Assembly (NCBI GenBank): GCA_030144725.1 | Contig: JASKMD010000027.1 | Span: 1,929,535-1,993,534 of the forward strand | Origin: Haematococcus lacustris | Lineage: Eukaryota > Chlorophyta > Chlorophyceae > Chlamydomonadales > Haematococcaceae | Length of the DNA stretch: 64,000 nt | Reading direction: 5' to 3' | Shown here: positions 23,012 through 31,180 of the stretch, piece by piece | Layout: the number at the start of each line of letters is the position of its first letter | Numbering within the stretch: position 1 is the first letter of the stretch | The notes under the pieces: generated by a model | The model's database searches: none | The model's input: only the letters and a program-made list of their open reading frames with translations | Told to the model about the DNA's origin: nothing | Translations under genes and position numbers: made by a program

Positions 23012-24301
23012 ATGACGATGAACCCATCGGGGGAGGTCGATTCTGCGCGAGTGGCAATGGAAGTGGCCAGAAGCCCGGAGGAGCTGCAAAGGACTGTGGA
23101 CGCGTTGCAAGCCCAGTTGGCTGCAAAAGAGCGGGAGCTGCGGGAGTCCCGCGAGAGAGAGAAGCGTAGTGCTGGCCCAGGAAGCAATGGGCGTGAGGGC
23201 GGCGAGGTCCCTTCGAGAAGTGCGGCTGAGGCTGGTGCAAGTCAGCATGGAGCGCTTGCGAATCTTGGCGGAGCTGGCCTGGGAGAGGCAAGTGGTCGGT
23301 CGCTGCAAGGAACACCAGCGGCACAGCATGTGGTCAGAACGAACGTGAGCCTACCTGAGGCTTGGAAGGTTGATGATGTGCTGCGTAGTCGAGACTTTGA
23401 GTCTTACTTCTGGCTTGTGGGTCAATGGTGTCGTGCCACGCAGCAGCCACTGGTGGCGGGAGTGCTGCAGGCGCTGAGTGGAGATCTGAAGGCTGCTGTG
23501 CTCCAGCTGGTGAGCAGCTACAGGCAGCAGGGCAAAGAGCTCACAGATGCGGAGCTAGAGGCATGGCTTAGAAGGGCTACTGGGTGTACGGACCAGAATA
23601 ACGAGGCCGAATTGATGCAGAAGCTGGTGGATCGGGAGTATCACCAGAAGGGAGCAGAGCTTATGAGCTATTGTCTGCAGTTTTCTCTGCTAGCCATGCG
23701 CTTGCATCGTCTGCCCCAGGACCTCCTGTGCATGTACTTCATCGCTGGCCTGAAACCTGAGTTGAAGCGAGAGTGTGCGACTATGCCCGATGGGAAGCGA
23801 TGGGAGTCGCTGGATGCCTTGCTTGCTTTTGCACGTGGGCGTGATGTTGCTGCGCGAGCTGCCAAAACTTCTGTGCGTGCTGTCACTGCGCCATTGGCTT
23901 CAACCCTGCCTGACGACGAGGACTTTGATGGTGGGCCTAGTGTGGCCGTGTTTGCGGGGCGAGGGCGCAGCTTCAATGGAAGGAGCAATGGGCGCAGCCG
24001 TTCTGCTGATGGTGGGCGTGCTGTGCAGGGTCGTTTGAATGACCGACTGGATCGGTTCCAGCCAGCGGACCTGCGACGCCGTGACGAGGGTCGAGGGCAC
24101 AACAGAGGCCGCAGTCCAAGCCGGGACCCACGCCATGTGTCGTTTGCTGACGACCGTGACCGTGACCGCAAGAGACACAAGGGGCCCAACCAGCCCAGTG
24201 ACGTGTGCTACGAGTGTGGAGGGCGAGGACACTACGCGAAAGACTGTGCCAACAAGCAACAGCACCGTGGTAGCCGTGGGGCTTACAATGATGATCAATA
24301 G
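23012..24301 (+). CDS. gag: gag (capsid/nucleocapsid) of the chromovirus
   Basis: 429 aa from ATG 23012; a second in-frame ATG lies two codons on. The N-terminus has a short coiled-coil stretch (LQRTVDALQAQLAAKERELR). Residues about 125-290 resemble the retrotransposon gag fold (ESYFWLVGQWC-like region, FIAGLKPEL). An Arg/Gly/Asp-rich region leads to a CCHC zinc knuckle, CYECGGRGHYAKDC, near residues 400-413, which should bind the genomic RNA. It ends at UAG (24299-24301), and the same frame continues without a stop into pol. Confidence 0.92.
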   Translation: MTMNPSGEVDSARVAMEVARSPEELQRTVDALQAQLAAKERELRESREREKRSAGPGSNGREGGEVPSRSAAEAGASQHGALANLGGAGLGEASGRSLQGTPAAQHVVRTNVSLPEAWKVDDVLRSRDFESYFWLVGQWCRATQQPLVAGVLQALSGDLKAAVLQLVSSYRQQGKELTDAELEAWLRRATGCTDQNNEAELMQKLVDREYHQKGAELMSYCLQFSLLAMRLHRLPQDLLCMYFIAGLKPELKRECATMPDGKRWESLDALLAFARGRDVAARAAKTSVRAVTAPLASTLPDDEDFDGGPSVAVFAGRGRSFNGRSNGRSRSADGGRAVQGRLNDRLDRFQPADLRRRDEGRGHNRGRSPSRDPRHVSFADDRDRDRKRHKGPNQPSDVCYECGGRGHYAKDCANKQQHRGSRGAYNDDQ

Positions 24302-24345
24302 GGCTTTGCCTGGTGGGAACAAGGTGCTGACCTGCCAGGACCGCC
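24299..24345 (+). promoter_or_regulatory. Candidate UAG readthrough site between gag and pol
   Basis: The context is CAA UAG GGC. About seven bases later CCTGG (24309-24313) can pair with CCAGG (24335-24339), enclosing an inner AGGT/ACCT hairpin (24322-24333). pol lies in the same frame with no ATG at its start, so suppression of this stop is the simplest way to make Gag-Pol. Inferred, not demonstrated. Confidence 0.6.
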
Positions 24346-26890
24346 ATTGGATGAGTCTATACCAGTGTTCCAGGAGGGATCCCTGTGTAAGAAACTTACC
24401 CTGGCGTGTGCACCAACTGAGGCTCTCTTTGACAAAGCTGAAACGCTACAGCTGCCCTTCATGTATGTGGGCCGTTTTGGTGGCAGACCATGCCTGATTA
24501 TGATGGACACGGGCGCTACCTTCAGCATCATCAGTGAACAGTGGCTGGAAAAGCACAAGATAAGTCCAGCTGATGCTACCCTGGAGCGGGGAGTCATGGC
24601 GCCAACATCAGTGCTGACTGCTAACAATGAGCGTGTGGTGCTGAAAGAGAAGAGGACAGGCCTGCTGGAAATTCAGAAGAGCAAGACCACCTTAATGGCA
24701 AGAGTCATGCCCAGAGTAATTGAGGGTGTCGACCTAATCCTGGGATCGGACTGGCTGTTCGTCCACGACGTGATGATGAAACCGAAACACGGGGTGTGCA
24801 CGTTGCTGTCGCCTGAGGGCAAACCTGTGAACCTGCTGGCATTGCGTCCGAAGCATCTGCCATCATTCGAGGCCGTAGCTCAGGCTGCTGCAGCCTCAGG
24901 AGGACTTGTCGAGCCAGTGGAACCGCTCAGCGTGGGACAGACGGCGAGGCTGCTCCGCAAGGGATGCCGCAGCTTGCTGTTGTTAATTCAGCCTGGTAGC
25001 GACAGTGACAAGGAGGGCTGGCACAAAGGGAGCCTGGCTGCTGCAGTGGCAGGCTGCAAGGAAAGCAGTGGAAAGGACAAACCTGAGCTGGTCACAGATG
25101 CAGAGCTGCAGGCTGTGCTAGATGAGTACTCAGATGTGTTCCAGGACATGCCATCAGGCCTGCCCCCTGACCGGGGTGTAGGGCATACCATCAGGTTGGA
25201 GGCTGAGGCACTGCCACCTTACAAGCGGCCTTACAAGCTGAGCCCCAGGGAGGAGGCTGAGGTCAAGAGACAGGTGTCAGAGCTGCAGGCCAGGGGGCTG
25301 ATAGAGCCCAGCAGCAGCCCCTATGGAGCCCCAGTGCTGTTTGTGGAGAAGAAGGATGGATCTTTAAGGATGTGCATTGACTACAGAGCTCTAAATAAGC
25401 TGACGGTGAAAGACAGGTACCCCCTGCCCAGAATTGACGATCTCTTTGACAAGCTGGCTGGCAAGAAGGTGTTCAGCTCACTTGACCTGCAATCTGGGTA
25501 TCATCAAATCAGGATCACAGAGGCGGACCGGCCCAAGACAGCATTCCTGACGCCCATGGGGCAGTTCCAATTCAAAGTGCTGTGTTTTGGCCTGACCAAC
25601 GCTCCTGCAACCTTCCAAAGAGCCATGAACAACGTGTTTCAACCCCTAATCAACAAGTCGGTGCTGGTTTACATTGACGACATCCTGGTGATGAGCAACT
25701 CTGCTGAGGAGCATGTGCAGCATCTCAGAGAAGTGCTGGAGCTCATGAGGCAGCACAAGCTCTATGCCAAGCGATCGAAGTGCGAATTCAACAAGACAGA
25801 GCTGACGTTCCTCGGTCACATTGTGGGCGAACATGGCATTGCGGTCGACCCAGCAAAAGTGGAAGTGGTCCGGGAGTGGCACGTTCCGCGCAACCTGAAG
25901 GACCTGCAAGCCTTTTTGGGGTTGGCGAACTATTTTCGGCGCTTCATTCCTAACTTCAGTGCTATCGCCGCGCCACTGACCGACCTGACCAGCAAGACGG
26001 CTGCAGCACAGTTCGACTGGCAAAAGTTTGGGGAGGCGCAAATGAAAGCATTCAATGGCCTGAAAGATGCGCTGTGCTCTGCTCCTGTGTTGGCGCTGCC
26101 TGACTTTACAAAGCCCTTTGTGGTGTGCACTGACGCGTCGCTGGTGGGCACTGGAGCAGTGCTGCTGCAAGAAGGCAAACCCATTGCTTACACCAGTAAA
26201 AAGCTGTCACCACCAGAGACGAGGTACTCTACAGGAGACCAGGAGCTGCTGGCCATCATCAGGGCTGTAAGAGAGTGGAGGTGCTATCTAGACGGAGCTG
26301 TAGATGTTACAATACAAACTGATCACAACCCCCTAATCTACCTACAAACGCAAGCAAACCTGTCAAGGCGGCAGACACGGTGGATGGAGGAGCTGTCCCG
26401 TTACAAGTATGAAATCAAATACCATCCTGGTGCGGACAATGTGGCTGATCCCATCAGCCGCAACCCGGCGCTAAGCATGCCTGCCACAGAGAGCTGCCCG
26501 GTGCTACTGCTGGTGCCTGGACATGACGGTGCAGTGTTGGCTGCCACCACCCGCCGCACAGCAGCTGAGCTCCGCAAGGTGGCTGAGAGAGAGCAGGCTG
26601 TGGCCAGGGAGAGGGCCTATGAGGCTGGCAAGCTGACCCCGCCTGCTGACATGGCTGCCGGCACGCCTAGGGGCTGCAGCCAGGTGGGGGGGAAACCCTG
26701 CGGCAGGACACAGAGCAACAAGAGGCCAGTGACGGGTCAGACCCCACGACGCTGCTGCAAGCAGTCAGGCGGGCCTACGGGGCGGACAAGCGGTTTGACG
26801 AGGCTGCCTTCACCTCGAAGCTACACCGGCTGGAAGGGCTGTGGCTCACAGAGCGTGGCCAGGTGGTGGTGCCTAATGATGAGAAGCTGA
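24302..26890 (+). CDS. pol: pol, protease-reverse transcriptase-RNase H part
   Basis: Open from directly after the gag stop, in the gag frame. Aspartic protease motif MDTGA lies near 24506. Reverse transcriptase has the LDLQSGYHQIRI and LCFGLTNAPATFQR blocks and the YIDD catalytic box near 25670. RNase H begins at CTDASLVGTGAVL (near 26126), with further acidic residues in TGDQELLAI and QTDHNPL. After about 26692 this frame turns into Arg/Cys-rich sequence unlike any pol protein and stops at 26890, while the adjacent -1 frame becomes sensible. The functional product therefore probably leaves this frame at the G run 26686-26692. Confidence 0.93.
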   Translation, partial: GFAWWEQGADLPGPPLDESIPVFQEGSLCKKLTLACAPTEALFDKAETLQLPFMYVGRFGGRPCLIMMDTGATFSIISEQWLEKHKISPADATLERGVMAPTSVLTANNERVVLKEKRTGLLEIQKSKTTLMARVMPRVIEGVDLILGSDWLFVHDVMMKPKHGVCTLLSPEGKPVNLLALRPKHLPSFEAVAQAAAASGGLVEPVEPLSVGQTARLLRKGCRSLLLLIQPGSDSDKEGWHKGSLAAAVAGCKESSGKDKPELVTDAELQAVLDEYSDVFQDMPSGLPPDRGVGHTIRLEAEALPPYKRPYKLSPREEAEVKRQVSELQARGLIEPSSSPYGAPVLFVEKKDGSLRMCIDYRALNKLTVKDRYPLPRIDDLFDKLAGKKVFSSLDLQSGYHQIRITEADRPKTAFLTPMGQFQFKVLCFGLTNAPATFQRAMNNVFQPLINKSVLVYIDDILVMSNSAEEHVQHLREVLELMRQHKLYAKRSKCEFNKTELTFLGHIVGEHGIAVDPAKVEVVREWHVPRNLKDLQAFLGLANYFRRFIPNFSAIAAPLTDLTSKTAAAQFDWQKFGEAQMKAFNGLKDALCSAPVLALPDFTKPFVVCTDASLVGTGAVLLQEGKPIAYTSKKLSPPETRYSTGDQELLAIIRAVREWRCYLDGAVDVTIQTDHNPLIYLQTQANLSRRQTRWMEELSRYKYEIKYHPGADNVADPISRNPALSMPATESCPVLLLVPGHDGAVLAATTRRTAAELRKVAEREQAVARERAYEAGKLTPPADMAAGTPRGCSQVGGKPCGRTQSNKRPVTGQTPRRCCKQSGGPTGRTSGLTRLPSPRSYTGWKGCGSQSVARWWCLMMRS
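26678..26694 (+). promoter_or_regulatory. Candidate central polypurine tract and frameshift site
   Basis: AGCCAGGTGGGGGGGAA, 17 bases identical to the 3' polypurine tract at 28362-28378. In the pol frame the G run reads GTG GGG GGG AAA; slipping back one base after the second GGG gives GAA ACC CTG, the integrase frame. It could be a central primer site for plus-strand DNA, a slippery site, both, or a one-base deletion in a G8 run. Confidence 0.6.
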
Positions 26891-28251
26891 GGAGGAGAGT
26901 GATACACACCATGCACGATGCCAAGTCTGCGGGTCACTTGGGCATGACGAAGACCCTCGAGCAAGTGACACGCTATTTTGACTGGCAGGGTGTGTCAGAG
27001 GCTGTCAAGCACTACGTACGCACCTGCCACTCGTGCCAACTAAACAAGTCCAGCGCCCAGAAGCCCGCCGGCAAGCTACAGCCGCTGCCTATCCCCTTGA
27101 GGCCTTGGGGCTCCGTGTCGCTGGACCTCATTGTGAAGCTCCCTGCAAGTGGACCAGCCAAGCATGATTCAATCTTAGTGATTGTGGACCGGCTGACCAA
27201 GATGGTGCACTTGGCCAGGACCTGGGAGCGCATGACGGCGGTACAATATGCCAAGCTCTTTGTCGACAATGTATTTCGGCTACATGGCTGGCCTGACAGC
27301 ATTGTGAGCGACAGGGGACCTAACCTGAACAACAACAGGTTCTTTGTTGAGCTGGCGGCGCTGCTCCAGGTGGACCTGGACCTGTCGAGTGCTTACCACC
27401 CCCAGACGGATGGTCAGACAGAACGCATGAACCGGGTGATAGAGGAGATGCTAAGGCATTACATCAGGCCCGACCAGAAGGACTGGGCGGAACACTTACC
27501 CCTCGTCGAGTTCGCCATCAACAATGCCAAGCAGGAGTCAACCCGTTGCACGCCCTTTTACCTAAACTACGGCTACCATCCGCGAGTGGCTGAGCTGCTG
27601 GACCTGCCCCAGAAAGTGCCGCAGGCGCACGGGTTCGTTGCCAATGCGAGGCAAGCGGTGGAGCAGGCCAGGCAATGCCTAGCCCGAGCGCAGAAGCGGA
27701 TGAAGGCCTACCAGGATACCAAGCGGCGTGACGCGATGTTTGAACCTGGCGACATGGTGTTGCTCAGCACACAAAACATGAGGGGCAAAGTGGGCCAGCC
27801 TGGTGCCAGAAAGCTGAAGCCACGCTATGTCGGTCCTTTCCGAGTTGAGTACATGGTGGGCAGAGCGGCAGTGAAGCTGGACCTGCCTGAGGAGTGGTCT
27901 CGGATCCATAACGTGTTCCATGTGTCCCTAGTGAAGCCTTACAGGACCTACGATGCCTCCGATCAGGTGCCTGGGCATGCAGGTCCACCCCCACTGCAGT
28001 GGCTAGATGGAGAGCCAGAGTACAAGGTGGAGAAGGTGGTGGATCACAGGCTGGCCAAGAGCCAAGGCAAGCGGGGTAGCAAGCCCAAGAAGAGGCAGTT
28101 GGAGTTCCTGGTCAAGTGGCAGGGCCATGGGGACGAGCACAACACGTGGGAGTCCAGGTCACAGCTGGTGGGATGCCAGGAGATGTTGACTGCCTACCTA
28201 CAGAAGCTCGGTTTGGAGGCTGATACGGCTGAGGCTGAGGCGGTGGGCTGA
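26692..28251 (+). CDS. int: pol, integrase with chromodomain (-1 frame)
   Basis: The frame is open back to 26692 with no ATG until well into the integrase; the earliest GTG is at 26863, which argues for entry by frameshift. It shows the zinc-binding HHCC domain (HDAKSAGH ... CHSC), the DDE core (LDLIVKLP, VSDRGPNL, YHPQTDGQTERMNR) and the GPFRVEYMVGRAAVKLDLP fold typical of Ty3/Gypsy integrase C-termini. A chromodomain near 28010-28190 (YKVEKVVDHR, LEFLVKWQGHGDEHNTWES) in chromoviruses guides insertion to marked chromatin. It ends at TGA, 127 bp before the 3' LTR. Confidence 0.93.
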   Translation, partial: ETLRQDTEQQEASDGSDPTTLLQAVRRAYGADKRFDEAAFTSKLHRLEGLWLTERGQVVVPNDEKLRRRVIHTMHDAKSAGHLGMTKTLEQVTRYFDWQGVSEAVKHYVRTCHSCQLNKSSAQKPAGKLQPLPIPLRPWGSVSLDLIVKLPASGPAKHDSILVIVDRLTKMVHLARTWERMTAVQYAKLFVDNVFRLHGWPDSIVSDRGPNLNNNRFFVELAALLQVDLDLSSAYHPQTDGQTERMNRVIEEMLRHYIRPDQKDWAEHLPLVEFAINNAKQESTRCTPFYLNYGYHPRVAELLDLPQKVPQAHGFVANARQAVEQARQCLARAQKRMKAYQDTKRRDAMFEPGDMVLLSTQNMRGKVGQPGARKLKPRYVGPFRVEYMVGRAAVKLDLPEEWSRIHNVFHVSLVKPYRTYDASDQVPGHAGPPPLQWLDGEPEYKVEKVVDHRLAKSQGKRGSKPKKRQLEFLVKWQGHGDEHNTWESRSQLVGCQEMLTAYLQKLGLEADTAEAEAVG

Positions 28252-28361
28252 TGTGAGGAGGCCATGAAAGGAACTCAGACACCTAGCGCTAGTGTGGGCG
28301 CGAGTGACGGCACAATGTGCCTGAGCGGGGCAACACCACGGTGGTCAGCTGAGTGCAGCTG

Positions 28362-28378
28362 AGCCAGGTGGGGGGGAA
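28362..28378 (+). promoter_or_regulatory. 3' polypurine tract
   Basis: The G7AA tract abuts the TG of the 3' LTR, the required position for plus-strand priming. The 17-nt context is shared with 26678-26694. Confidence 0.85.
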
Positions 28379-28568
28379 TGTTACGTGACCATGCTGAGTA
28401 AGATCGCATGCGGCCGAATATCTGAAAGGTCTCAAGTGACATGACAAGTCCCCTGTGAGAAATGTGTGAGTGGTGAGGTGTTCTGAGGCTGGGTTCGATA
28501 CCCAGGCAGATGGACTACGCCCTGATCTGTGTAGGCACACTTGGAACACCATTGCCACGAACGCAACA
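28379..28568 (+). repeat. 3' LTR of the chromovirus element
   Basis: 190 bp, TG...CA, reads identical to 22538-22727. It is followed directly by the TGCTG target duplication. Confidence 0.96.
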
Positions 28569-28573
28569 TGCTG
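28569..28573. repeat. Target-site duplication TGCTG, right
   Basis: Exact match to 22533-22537, directly after the terminal CA of the 3' LTR. The host reading frame (CVEEEGEG) resumes from here. Confidence 0.95.
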
Positions 28574-30028
28574 CGTAGAGGAGGAGGGCGAGGGCTGGGT
28601 CGTGAAGCGTTCCAAGACTGGTGCAGGCTTCGCGACGCTGTTTAGGTGGGGACCTTGAGCAGCCCGATGACCACAAGCCAGTCACATAGGCTTCACTCAC
28701 TTACTTACTTAATCACCGTGATTTCTCTTGCAGGCTTGACTTTGAGCCCACTGCGTTTGCTGTTGCCTCGGGCGGCAAGATCCCAGCAGCTTCTCCGGGT
28801 TATATGGACATGTTTGACTCAGAAGTGACGGCAGCTTATGCAGGGTATAATACCGCTACTTCTAAGAAGTACCATGATGAATGGTTAGTTGTTGAGCAGT
28901 CCATGGTGCTGTTTGCAGAACTCATGGTGCTGTTTGCAGTGTGATCTTACCTGCCCTTTGCCCACAACGCTCGCCCTGGGTCTTGCAGGCTCGATGATCA
29001 GCCTTCTTTCAGGCTCTTTTTGTCACAGGCTATGCTTGCTCCCGTTTTGCTTGCAGGTATGGCGATTTGGACGACTTAACGCTCAGGCTTGACGTTGAGC
29101 CCTCCGCGGGTGCTGCAGCCCCAAAAGGGACCATTGCGGTGGCTGGCGACAGCCACATACATATCTTTGATAGTGAAGGGGACGTGCAGCATGCAGTGGC
29201 TTTACCAGAGCAAGCAAGCGTCGCTTGCATGGCGTGCATTGATGCAGACAGGTGAAGGGCTCAGCAATGCAGCTTGCTCACTGCACTCATCCCACCACCT
29301 CTATGGCCCTGGGACTTACCCACACGAACAATACAGTGTGATACAAGGGCTCAGCAATGCAGCTCAATGACCGCACTCACCGACTACATGAACACTTATC
29401 GGTCACACCGTTGAATACAGTGTGACAGCCATCAGCCTCAGTGGCGACATCACCAAAATAGGGCACTGTTGGCGTTGCTGCAGACCCATTATCGCACTGT
29501 GTCCTGGTTCATGGGTCTTGCAATCAGGGGTGTGATACAAAGGTACCAATGTTGTCTTTTGTTGCTTGCAGGTTGATCTTCGTTGCAGATGACACCATGT
29601 ACATGATGGATGTGCGCACGGCTAAATTGGAGGAGCTGGTGAGCCATGTAGAGCCCTCTGGTGGTCTGGCGCTGTTCCATGCAGCAAAGAAGCTGCTGTT
29701 CATCAGCGACCGTAACAGCCTGTGTGAGCTGGACATTGAGTCAAAGGAGTGCAGGGTCATTGATGAACGCATGGAAGCTGGTCGCCTTTGCAGCGGCACA
29801 GACAAGTCAGCGCTCTTCACATCGCCCACATCAACTGGCTCCACGCACACATACTTGATGCCCTGCTCCATGAGCACAAGCGGGAGCATGAGCACGTATG
29901 GCAACACACAGCAGTCAGCCCTCGACGCCGACTTCTGTGTAAACAGCAGCGGCGACGTGCTGTTCTTTGAGTCATCAACATGCAGCCTGACAAACCTGAG
30001 CAGGCTGCCAGGACTGGTGCCCACATGA

Positions 30029-31055
30029 GAGGCTGCTGGGTGACATGGCAATCAGCAGCACCTGTCAGCAGCTCATAGCTGATGCTGACCGGCTACTCGG
30101 CATGCTTTCTATGGCTGCATCCCTAGACGCCTCACGTCCTGAGTGTTGACAGCGGATAGGGCAGGGGCACACAATGTGGCATGGCATGGCTGCTGATCAT
30201 GGATGACTATGTTTATAGGTGCTTGGCAGAAGCACTAACTTCATTCCTGTACACACTGGCATGTTAGCGCAAGTACTATCCTACAGATCTCAGAGTGGGG
30301 ATGCACACAATGGGGATGGGCATGTGCAAGGCCGCTTTAAGGCTTGTCAAGCTATTCACCAACAATATGGCAAGCATTGTTCGATGTATGAAGGTCAAGG
30401 CATGCAAGGCACAATATGTATAGACATGTCTACAATGTGTACAGTATGTGTACAGTATGCTGTGGTGTACGGGCCTTAACTGCCCACAGGGTGGCCCAGA
30501 GCTCCAGGTAGGCTGCCCAGCTGCCTTGGCGCTCATCCGCTTGCACTTGGCTAGTTGGCAGGCCCCAGCACAGGGATGGTAGGGGTGGCCGTCTGCAGCT
30601 CCCCACCCCCCGCAGCCTAGCCAGCCAGTCAGCTAGGCAGGCCCATGCTGGGATCACTTGCTCAGCAGAGAGCAGCTGCTAGTGATTGTCTGCTGCGAGG
30701 CTGAGAGTGACTCAGCGTGCTACAGCTGGCTTGCTGGGTAACAGCCAGGTAGCCACACCTTGTTTAGGTTTAAAGCTGCCAGGATACCTGACAACTCGCA
30801 GGAGTGCCTCAGGGGGACGCTGAAAGCTATGGGTCGTATGGTCAAGCTGGTGTGGTGGTGGATCTGTTGTGGAATGGTGGGGTTAGTCACCTGCCACCCC
30901 ACCTGCCACCCCACCAGACTAAACCCGGTCCACTCCACAAGTACAACAGTGCCTTGGCAGCCGGGGGCGCTGGATTTGGGGGACGAGGATTATATGCATT
31001 AGGTGCCGAAACAATACCCAACACGTGGCCCAACTCCGATCGCGACCAACACTCT
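30029..31055. repeat. Spacer D-E, duplicate of the spacer after copy B
   Basis: 30029 to about 30490 matches 16128 to about 16560, and 30600-30680 carries the AGGCAGGCCCATGCTGGGAT module. About 30740-31010 resembles 13520-13800 upstream of copy B (GGACGCTGAAAGCTATGGGT, GGGGGACGAGGATTAT). The duplicated unit thus includes gene plus both flanks. No other gene is supported. Confidence 0.6.
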
Positions 31056-31180
31056 CCTGCGTAGCCAATGCGCAACGTCGGCTCCTTCCTGGTGCCATCT
31101 GTCACTTTTTCACGGGGAGTGGCACTGTTTCACGGGGGAGGCAGCAGTCACTCGGGCTCTCGTGTGGCGCTGTCGAGACG
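31056..31180 (+). promoter_or_regulatory. Conserved upstream block of array copy E (CCAAT-containing)
   Basis: GCGTAGCCAATGCGCAACG, CCATCTGTCAC, TTTTTCACGGGGAGTGGCAC, in the same order as in copies C and D. It is retained although the gene's own start codon is lost. Confidence 0.45.

Larger units (their letters stand above)
22538..28568 (+). mobile_element. Complete Ty3/Gypsy chromovirus LTR retrotransposon
   Basis: A 6031-bp element with 190-bp LTRs, TG...CA ends, a 5-bp target duplication, gag with a zinc knuckle, then protease, reverse transcriptase, RNase H, integrase and a C-terminal chromodomain. This domain order and the chromodomain place it in the chromovirus branch of Metaviridae-type elements. 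The two LTRs read as identical, implying recent insertion. TGG at 22729-22731, one base after the LTR, is where a tRNA primer site is expected; the tRNA is not identified. A purine tract ends against the 3' LTR. No envelope-like frame is seen. Expression seems to need both a UAG readthrough and a -1 shift. Confidence 0.96.
22320..30028 (+). pseudogene. Array copy D: family member split by an LTR retrotransposon
   Basis: Exon 1 starts at ATG 22320 and runs to 22537, is interrupted by the element, and resumes at 28574-28645. The two parts (218 + 72 bp, counting the target duplication once) sum to 290 bp, exactly the exon 1 length of copies A and C, so the insertion is the only lesion in it. Next come a type 1 blade (28734-28883), a degraded type 1 core (from 28940, VILPALCPQRS), a type 2 blade (29057-29251) and the last exon (29572-30028, VADDTMYMMDV ... 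LPGLVPT). The order matches copy B and the 3' flank is duplicated there, so B and D are sister copies. The gene is disrupted between the codons for TCC and VEEEG. Confidence 0.8.

Noticed and set aside
24299..24301. UAG reassigned to an amino acid in this genome
   Set aside because: I see no conserved exon that needs in-frame UAG; copies F and G of the array end naturally at TAG, so suppression specific to the element is simpler.
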